This document shows, one piece after another, positions 5,987 through 10,099 of a stretch of 10,099 nt of DNA. Position 1 is the first letter of the stretch; each line of letters starts with the position of its first letter. Both the position numbers and the translations under genes were made by a program. The notes beneath the pieces are model-generated. The model was not told the origin of the DNA. It did no database searches and saw only the letters and a list, made by a program, of their open reading frames with translations. The DNA is from an uncultured Bacillota bacterium. Its GTDB lineage: Bacteria > Bacillota > Clostridia > Peptostreptococcales > Anaerovoracaceae. The DNA lies in NCBI GenBank assembly GCA_946410475.1, contig CAMKAM010000043.1, forward strand, positions 1 through 10,099. The letters run 5' to 3'.

Positions 5987-7120
5987 CTATTTCTTTCCGC
6001 CGGATGCGAAGTCGGCCATTATCTCTGATATCTTTATCTGCTGCGGGCAGACCGCCTCGCAGGCTCTGCACCCTATGCAGTTTCTCGGACGCTTCTCCTT
6101 CGGGAGCGCCGCCAGCGCCATCGGTGCTATGAAACCGCCCGGTGTGAATTTGTTCTCGTTATAGAGTCCGATGAGATGCGGGATCGGAAGTTCCTGCGGG
6201 CAGTGGCTGACGCAGTAGCTGCATGCCGTGCAGGGAACGATGTCCGAGAGCATATCGGACGCGACGCCGATCAGCTGCTCCTTCTCGCCGTCAGTAAGCG
6301 GCTTGTCCTCCTCGAATATCGCTATATTCTCCTTCAGCTGGTCGAAGTTCGAAGCGCCGGTCAGCACCATTTTGACTTCGTTAATGCTCTGCAAGAAGCG
6401 GAACGCCATAGCTGTCGCCGTCTCATCCGGTCTGATCGCTTTGATCTTCTCCGCGTATTCATCCGGCAACTTGTCTCCGAGCATGCCGCCCCTGAGAGGC
6501 TCCATGACCCATACCGGAAGACCGTACTCTTTGCACAGTTCGATCTTTTCCTTTGCGTCCTGGAAATCCCAGTCGACATAGTTCAGCTGGATCTGGCAGA
6601 ACTCCATCCCCTCACCGTACTTTTCGAGGAAGCGCCTCATCACCTCGAGGCTGCCGTGCGTCGAGAATCCGAGATGGCGGATCCTGCCGTTTTCCTTCTG
6701 CTTCATCAGGTGGGCATATATCCCGTGTTCCTCGTTCAGATACTCGTCTATATTCAGCTCGCATACATTGTGGATGAGATAGAAATCGAAATAGTCGACC
6801 TTCAGCTTGCTCAGCTGCTCTTCGAATATCTCCACCACCTTCGGCATGTTTTTAAGATCGTAGCCGGGGAACTTCGTCGTGAGGTTGAAGCTCTCTCTCG
6901 GATACTTTGAAAGTGCCTCGCCGATCACGAGTTCGGAATTGCCGCCGTGGTAACCCCAGGCCGTATCGTAGTAGTTGATGCCGTGTTCCATCGCGTAAGC
7001 GACCATCTCTTCGGTCTGCTCCACGTCTATTTTAGAATCGTCACCGTCGATCACCGGGAGCCTCATGCAGCCCATGCCCAGCGCCGAAAGCTTTTCATCT
7101 TTGAAGTCTCTGTAAATCAT
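5987..7120 (-). CDS. Aldo/keto reductase with C-terminal double [4Fe-4S] domain
   Basis: A cytoplasmic NAD(P)-type oxidoreductase of unknown substrate. Residues about 1-285 form an aldo/keto reductase barrel with the family tetrad visible as Asp52 and Tyr57 (YYDTAWGY), Lys83 (TTKF) and His117 (LIHN). GMGCMRLP near the start and MEPLRGGML at 206-214 are typical of the iron-sulfur branch. The C-terminal part carries two CxxCxxCxxxCP motifs, Cys297/300/303/307 and Cys348/351/354/358, as in ferredoxins, so it probably binds two [4Fe-4S] clusters and could pass electrons one at a time. At 377 residues it is full length for this branch, common in anaerobes. AAAGGA precedes the ATG by 7 bases. It follows the sufCB Fe-S assembly operon but has a separating hairpin and probably its own promoter. 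Confidence 0.9.
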   Translation of the reverse strand: MIYRDFKDEKLSALGMGCMRLPVIDGDDSKIDVEQTEEMVAYAMEHGINYYDTAWGYHGGNSELVIGEALSKYPRESFNLTTKFPGYDLKNMPKVVEIFEEQLSKLKVDYFDFYLIHNVCELNIDEYLNEEHGIYAHLMKQKENGRIRHLGFSTHGSLEVMRRFLEKYGEGMEFCQIQLNYVDWDFQDAKEKIELCKEYGLPVWVMEPLRGGMLGDKLPDEYAEKIKAIRPDETATAMAFRFLQSINEVKMVLTGASNFDQLKENIAIFEEDKPLTDGEKEQLIGVASDMLSDIVPCTACSYCVSHCPQELPIPHLIGLYNENKFTPGGFIAPMALAALPKEKRPRNCIGCRACEAVCPQQIKISEIMADFASGGKK

Positions 7121-7153
7121 GTCCCGATCCTTTCTTTTTGATAACCAAACAAC

Positions 7154-7178
7154 ATTATAATTTTATCACAAAATTCAA
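7154..7178 (-). promoter_or_regulatory. Probable promoter of the aldo/keto reductase gene (-10 clear, -35 weak)
   Basis: The minus strand has a perfect TATAAT at 7159-7154, about 34 bases before the ATG, in a very AT-rich stretch. The only -35-like hexamer, TTGAAT (7178-7173), is 13 bases away, too close for normal use. At standard spacing there is only a T-rich sequence. A TTGTGAT half-site just upstream of the -10 hints at an FNR/Rex-type site, but the second half is poor. Confidence 0.45.
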
Positions 7179-7226
7179 AAATCTGCTTCACTTTTCTTCT
7201 GCCGCTTCCAACATTATCGGCAATAG

Positions 7227-7254
7227 AAATACCCCGGTCCTTTCGGACCGGGGT
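7227..7254 (-). terminator. Hairpin terminator after sufCB
   Basis: ACCCCGGTCC and GGACCGGGGT form a perfect 10-bp GC-rich stem around a GAAA loop (minus strand), starting about 14 bases after the sufB stop. The following ATTTCTATT is only moderately T-rich, so termination may be incomplete. It separates sufCB from the aldo/keto reductase gene. Confidence 0.7.
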
Positions 7255-7268
7255 GATTTGATTTCTGC

Positions 7269-8195
7269 TTATGCTCCGAGGAATCCGTTGATGATCCTCT
7301 GCTCTGCTTCTTCCTCTGTGAGGCCGAGCGTCCTGAGCTTCAGGATCTGCTCTCCGGCGACTTTGCCGATCGCCGCCTCGTGTATCAGTGCTGCGTCGAG
7401 GTCTCCCGCGAACAGCTCCGGCGCCGCGTTGACCTTGCCGTTTCCGACCAGGATGGCGTCGCACTCGGAGTGTCCCGCGCATCTGGCATTGCCGTTGATC
7501 TTGGAGTGATATTCCTGATATGAATCATCCTTGGCTACGGATCTCGAGATGAGATCTACAGCGGAGTCTTCACCGTCCATGGATACTTCGAAGTCAGTCA
7601 TCGCGTACTGATCTCCGTCCGTCATGATGCTCTCGTGGATGATCAGCTTCGCCTCCTTGTCGAGCGTGCCGCGTGTCTTTCTGATCGAGTGGTCGACGCC
7701 GCCGAGCTGCAGAGTATTCATCTCAAGGATGGAACCCTCTTCAAGAGTGCACTCCGTGACCGGATCGATCTTTCTTTCACCCGTGCCTTCGCCCGTTCCG
7801 ATGTGCTTTTCCTCATAGAGCACCTTGGAGTTCTTTCCGAGCATGAATCTGTGGATACCGCTGTGGAGCGACTCCTCCTCGCCGTCAGTATGAACGCCGC
7901 ATCCCGCGACGATCGTGACGTCAGCGCCCTCCCCGATGTGGAAGTCGTTATATACGAGGTCTTCGACTCCGCTCCTGCTGATGCAGGCAGGGATGAATAC
8001 CTTCTCGTCTTTCGTTCCCGGAGCGACATAGATGTCTATGCCCTTTCCGCCTTCCTTCGGCTCTATCTTGATGTTCTCTGTCGACTGTCTTCCCGCGCAG
8101 CCTCCGTTTTCCCTGATGTTGAATGCTGCGCCTTTGTATCCGTCTTCCGTGTAGTCGGAAACGAGTTTCAATAAAGTCTCTGTTATCTTGTCCAT
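7269..8195 (-). CDS. sufB: SufB/SufD-family Fe-S cluster assembly protein, short form
   Basis: The scaffold partner of the SufC ATPase in Fe-S cluster building. It has 308 residues, against about 420-495 for full-length SufD and SufB, and lacks most of the N-terminal region; the beta-helix core and C-terminal helices remain. The C-terminal part follows SufB closely: NGNARCAGHSECDAIL places Cys245 at the position of the conserved SufB cysteine used for cluster assembly, then IHEAAIGKV gives His272 and Glu273, and GLTEEEAEQRIINGF ends the protein as in the family. Further cysteines are 33, 71, 99, 149 and 239. The ATG shares one base with the sufC stop (TAATG), and GGAG lies 8 bases upstream inside sufC, so the two proteins are made together. 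Such a lone SufC plus short SufB matches the minimal SUF-like systems of anaerobes and archaea. The gene could equally be called sufD-like. Confidence 0.9.
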   Translation of the reverse strand: MDKITETLLKLVSDYTEDGYKGAAFNIRENGGCAGRQSTENIKIEPKEGGKGIDIYVAPGTKDEKVFIPACISRSGVEDLVYNDFHIGEGADVTIVAGCGVHTDGEEESLHSGIHRFMLGKNSKVLYEEKHIGTGEGTGERKIDPVTECTLEEGSILEMNTLQLGGVDHSIRKTRGTLDKEAKLIIHESIMTDGDQYAMTDFEVSMDGEDSAVDLISRSVAKDDSYQEYHSKINGNARCAGHSECDAILVGNGKVNAAPELFAGDLDAALIHEAAIGKVAGEQILKLRTLGLTEEEAEQRIINGFLGA

Positions 8196-8920
8196 TATGC
8201 TCTCTCCTTTCCGACGGGGCAGTCACCGACGACTTCGCCATGCATCAGCTGCGGCAGAACTTCTTTGCCCGGGCCTGCGACCCTGACTGTTCCGCCATCG
8301 ATGACGACGATCTGGTCGGCGATCTCAAGCAGTCTCTCCTGGTGAGAGATGACGAGCAGCACCTTGTCTTTCTCGCTCTTGAGTTCCTCGAACGCCTCGA
8401 CGAGACCGTTGAAGCTCCAAAGGTCGATACCTGCCTCAGGCTCATCGAACACCAGAAGCTTCGCGTCTTTTCTCGCGAGCACTGTTGCGATCTCTATACG
8501 TTTTATCTCGCCGCCCGAAAGGCTGTCGTTGACCTCACGGTCGATGTAGTCCTGTGTGCAGAGCCCTACCTTGTTCATCACGCGGCAGACGTCCATCTCT
8601 TCGACTTTGCCGCCGTCAGCGAGTTCGATGAGGTCTCTGACCGTGATGCCCTTGAATCTGACGGGCTGCTGGAAGGCGTAAGCAACGCCTCTCTTAGCTC
8701 TCTGTGTTATATCCAGTCCCGCGAGCTCAGTTTCACCGAGTTTGATGCTTCCGCATGCAAGTTTCTCTACGCCTGAGATGACCTTCGCGAGAGTTGTTTT
8801 TCCGCTTCCGTTCGGCCCTGTGATGACTGTAAGCGTACCCTCCATGGCTTCGAAATCGATGCCCTTCAGGATCTCATTGCCGTCCTCGGCCGTCCATTTT
8901 ACATTCTCCAGTTTAAGCAT
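8195..8920 (-). CDS. sufC: SufC, ABC-type ATPase of Fe-S cluster assembly
   Basis: SufC is a soluble ATPase that drives shape changes in the SufB scaffold; it is not a transporter subunit. The 241 residues match the usual length of about 245. Walker A GPNGSGKT is at 35-42, the Q-loop at Gln84 in YAFQQPVRFKGI, signature LSGGEIKRIEI at 134-144, Walker B LLVFDEPEAGID at 155-166 with Asp159 and Glu160, and the switch His193 in VISHQERL. FDEPEAGID and the signature context are characteristic of SufC rather than of importers. The ATG at 8920-8918 has GGAGG five bases upstream. It is the first gene of a two-gene operon with the short sufB, with its own promoter. No sufS, sufU or sufE is in the window. 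Confidence 0.95.
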   Translation of the reverse strand: MLKLENVKWTAEDGNEILKGIDFEAMEGTLTVITGPNGSGKTTLAKVISGVEKLACGSIKLGETELAGLDITQRAKRGVAYAFQQPVRFKGITVRDLIELADGGKVEEMDVCRVMNKVGLCTQDYIDREVNDSLSGGEIKRIEIATVLARKDAKLLVFDEPEAGIDLWSFNGLVEAFEELKSEKDKVLLVISHQERLLEIADQIVVIDGGTVRVAGPGKEVLPQLMHGEVVGDCPVGKERA

Positions 8921-8950
8921 TTTGTCCTCCCAAAAAAATCATGCGGATTT

Positions 8951-8991
8951 ATTATACCTTTTTTTCCGGAAATATAAACCCTAAAAGTCAA
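8951..8991 (-). promoter_or_regulatory. Promoter region of sufCB with a TTTCCGGAAA palindrome
   Basis: On the minus strand a perfect TATAAT (8956-8951) lies about 30 bases before the sufC ATG. At 16 bases upstream is the modest -35 TTTATA (8978-8973). A better hexamer, TTGACT (8991-8986), is 29 bases from the -10, too far to pair with it. The 10-bp perfect palindrome TTTCCGGAAA (8972-8963) fills part of the spacer and could be an operator; which protein would bind is unknown. Confidence 0.6.
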
Positions 8992-9035
8992 AAAAATAAC
9001 GACCCGGGCACACGCCTTCGATTCGTATGCCCGGG
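8990..9035 (-). terminator. Rho-independent terminator after the propeller-like gene
   Basis: On the minus strand CCCGGGCATACG and CGTGTGCCCGGG pair over 12 bp with one G-U pair, around a 9-base loop, followed by TCGTTA and seven T. It starts about 11 bases after the upstream gene's stop. The T-tract runs straight into the TTGACT hexamer of the sufC promoter region. Confidence 0.85.
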
Positions 9036-9046
9036 GTATATACCTT

Positions 9047-10099
9047 CTACAGATCTATCTTGTAGATATGATTGTCACGGTATAACACCTTGTACTTGAC
9101 CTTGACCTTTTTCTTCTTGTACTTGACTTTGCCCTTCTTGGTACGGACGACCTTTCCTTTCTTGTTCCTGACCTTGACCTTTTTCTTTACATATTTCGTC
9201 TTTGTCTTGTAATGCGAATGGTACTCGCCCGCGAAGAGTTCTTTTCCGACACGATATATACTCTCTATCTCGCGGCCGCTCCTTGCGGTCCTTATCGTGG
9301 CAAGATAATTGCCCTGGTAGTCATAAACAGAGATTATGTTGTATTCCTGCCCTTTCTTCTGCGGAGACTGAGCATGCAGTATCACCTTATCGGTGCACTC
9401 GATCGTCTGGCAAAGGTAGTCTTTGTAGGACTTTGCACGGATATATCCGATGACATTGTAATCTCCGTCGATCACTATGAAACTGCGGCGTTTTTTGACT
9501 CTTCCGATGAAATTGCCGGTGCTCTTATCATAAGCGATCGCTGCTATACCCTTGATCGATCTTGTCGAGCTTTTGCTCGTTCCGCGGATCTTGTCCGGGA
9601 AATTGAGTTTCTGATATCTTTTCAGTTTCAGAGTATAGGGATCTATCACTGCGACATATCTCGTCTGACCGCGTTTGTACGTAGTGACCAGCTCGTTTTT
9701 GTTGTAGTCATAAGTCGCGTCGTTACCGTGTCCGATCTTAAGCGGACCCGAGACCTTAACGACACGGCCGGTAGAAACTCTGATCTTTACGACTTTGCAC
9801 TTTTGCTTAGCATTGCAGCACATGACATGGTAAGCATACGTCCCGTCGCTTGCCGCACCCTGGAAGGTATCATATCCATACATCTTCTGCTTTGCCAAAG
9901 CCCTGTACTCGCGCTTTACGATCACCCTTTTTTTCTTGATCCTTTTGAGCATCTTGCTGTAGGTGATATCGGCATTGACCGTCCTTCCTTCGACTTCGAA
10001 GATCTCCTGGTCAAGCGCGCTCGTGATGCTGGGTTTAGGTTCAGGGGTCATATCGATCACTTCGATATCGTCAGCGCCACCGGTCTCCTCGCCTGTGCC
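9047..10099 (-). CDS. Unrecognised beta-propeller-like protein with Lys-rich C-terminal segment (5' end outside window)
   Basis: I do not recognise the family. The frame is open from the stop TAG at 9049-9047 to the right edge, giving 350 visible residues; a GTG at 10060 sits mid-frame without a ribosome site, so the true start is outside. The visible part begins acidic and low in complexity (GTGEETGGADDIEVIDMTPE), like a linker in an exported protein. Then come about five loose repeats of roughly 45-55 residues with the rhythm of propeller blades, such as GIAAIAYDKSTGNFIGR...SFIVIDGDYNVIGYI and NIISVYDYQGNYLATI. The last blade seems interrupted by a very basic stretch before it closes with VLYRDNHIYKIDL. 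No membrane segment is visible. A surface or secreted ligand-binding role is possible but not shown. A strong terminator follows. Confidence 0.7.
   Translation of the reverse strand, partial: GTGEETGGADDIEVIDMTPEPKPSITSALDQEIFEVEGRTVNADITYSKMLKRIKKKRVIVKREYRALAKQKMYGYDTFQGAASDGTYAYHVMCCNAKQKCKVVKIRVSTGRVVKVSGPLKIGHGNDATYDYNKNELVTTYKRGQTRYVAVIDPYTLKLKRYQKLNFPDKIRGTSKSSTRSIKGIAAIAYDKSTGNFIGRVKKRRSFIVIDGDYNVIGYIRAKSYKDYLCQTIECTDKVILHAQSPQKKGQEYNIISVYDYQGNYLATIRTARSGREIESIYRVGKELFAGEYHSHYKTKTKYVKKKVKVRNKKGKVVRTKKGKVKYKKKKVKVKYKVLYRDNHIYKIDL
9089..9208 (-). repeat. Lys-rich low-complexity segment with repeated KKKVKV/KGKV units
   Basis: Forty codons encode a segment with 21 Lys and 2 Arg. Short units recur: KKKVKV appears twice (the second within KKKKVKVKYK) and KGKV twice, in order VKKKVKVRNKKGKVVRTKKG then KVKYKKKKVKVKYK. 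The DNA is correspondingly repetitive (CTTGACCTTGACCTTTTTCTT-like blocks on the plus strand), which suggests growth by slippage or duplication. It separates the strand GKELFAGEYHSHY from VLYRDNHIYKIDL, which look like partners in one blade. Confidence 0.7.

Noticed and set aside
7154..7172. FNR/Rex-type operator (TTGTGAT...) over the -10 of the aldo/keto reductase gene
   Set aside because: Only the first half-site fits; the second half matches poorly and the region is so AT-rich that a chance half-site is expected.

Overview
The window looks like ordinary chromosome from an anaerobic member of the Bacillota, probably class Clostridia. The evidence is strong GGAGG-type ribosome sites, AT-rich intergenic gaps with near-consensus vegetative (SigA-type) promoters set in moderately GC-rich genes, a compact SufC-SufB iron-sulfur assembly pair without visible sufS/sufU, and a ferredoxin-like oxidoreductase. 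The genus cannot be fixed from the sequence. I saw no tRNA, rRNA, CRISPR array, insertion sequence or phage gene.

All nine credible genes lie on the minus strand, so transcription runs from high to low coordinates. In that order: the 3' part of an unrecognised beta-propeller-like protein with a Lys-rich tail (10099-9047), ended by a good terminator; a two-gene sufC-sufB operon (8920-7269) with its own promoter and a hairpin after it; an aldo/keto reductase with two C-terminal [4Fe-4S] motifs (7120-5987); CTP synthase pyrG (5909-4311); the actin homologue mreB (4098-3073), with its own promoter and terminator; a THUMP-domain 23S rRNA methyltransferase (3021-1792); and a carA-carB operon for carbamoyl phosphate (1676 to the left edge, carB cut by the window).

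The genes form short transcription units rather than one pathway cluster. CarAB makes carbamoyl phosphate, the shared precursor of arginine and pyrimidines, and PyrG makes CTP at the end of the pyrimidine route, so both glutamine amidotransferases of the pathway are here, but in separate units. SufCB probably supplies Fe-S clusters, and the next gene encodes a likely Fe-S enzyme. MreB and the rRNA methyltransferase are housekeeping genes. No stretch over 300 bases lacks a gene; the longest gap is 4099-4310.

No clearly new system is present. The best leads are regulatory: a pair of arginine-repressor-like boxes at the carA promoter; hairpins with short T-tracts directly in front of pyrG and of the methyltransferase gene, with no clear promoter in between; a possible 18-codon leader peptide ending at the mreB ribosome site; and charged low-complexity segments in the methyltransferase and in the propeller-like protein.
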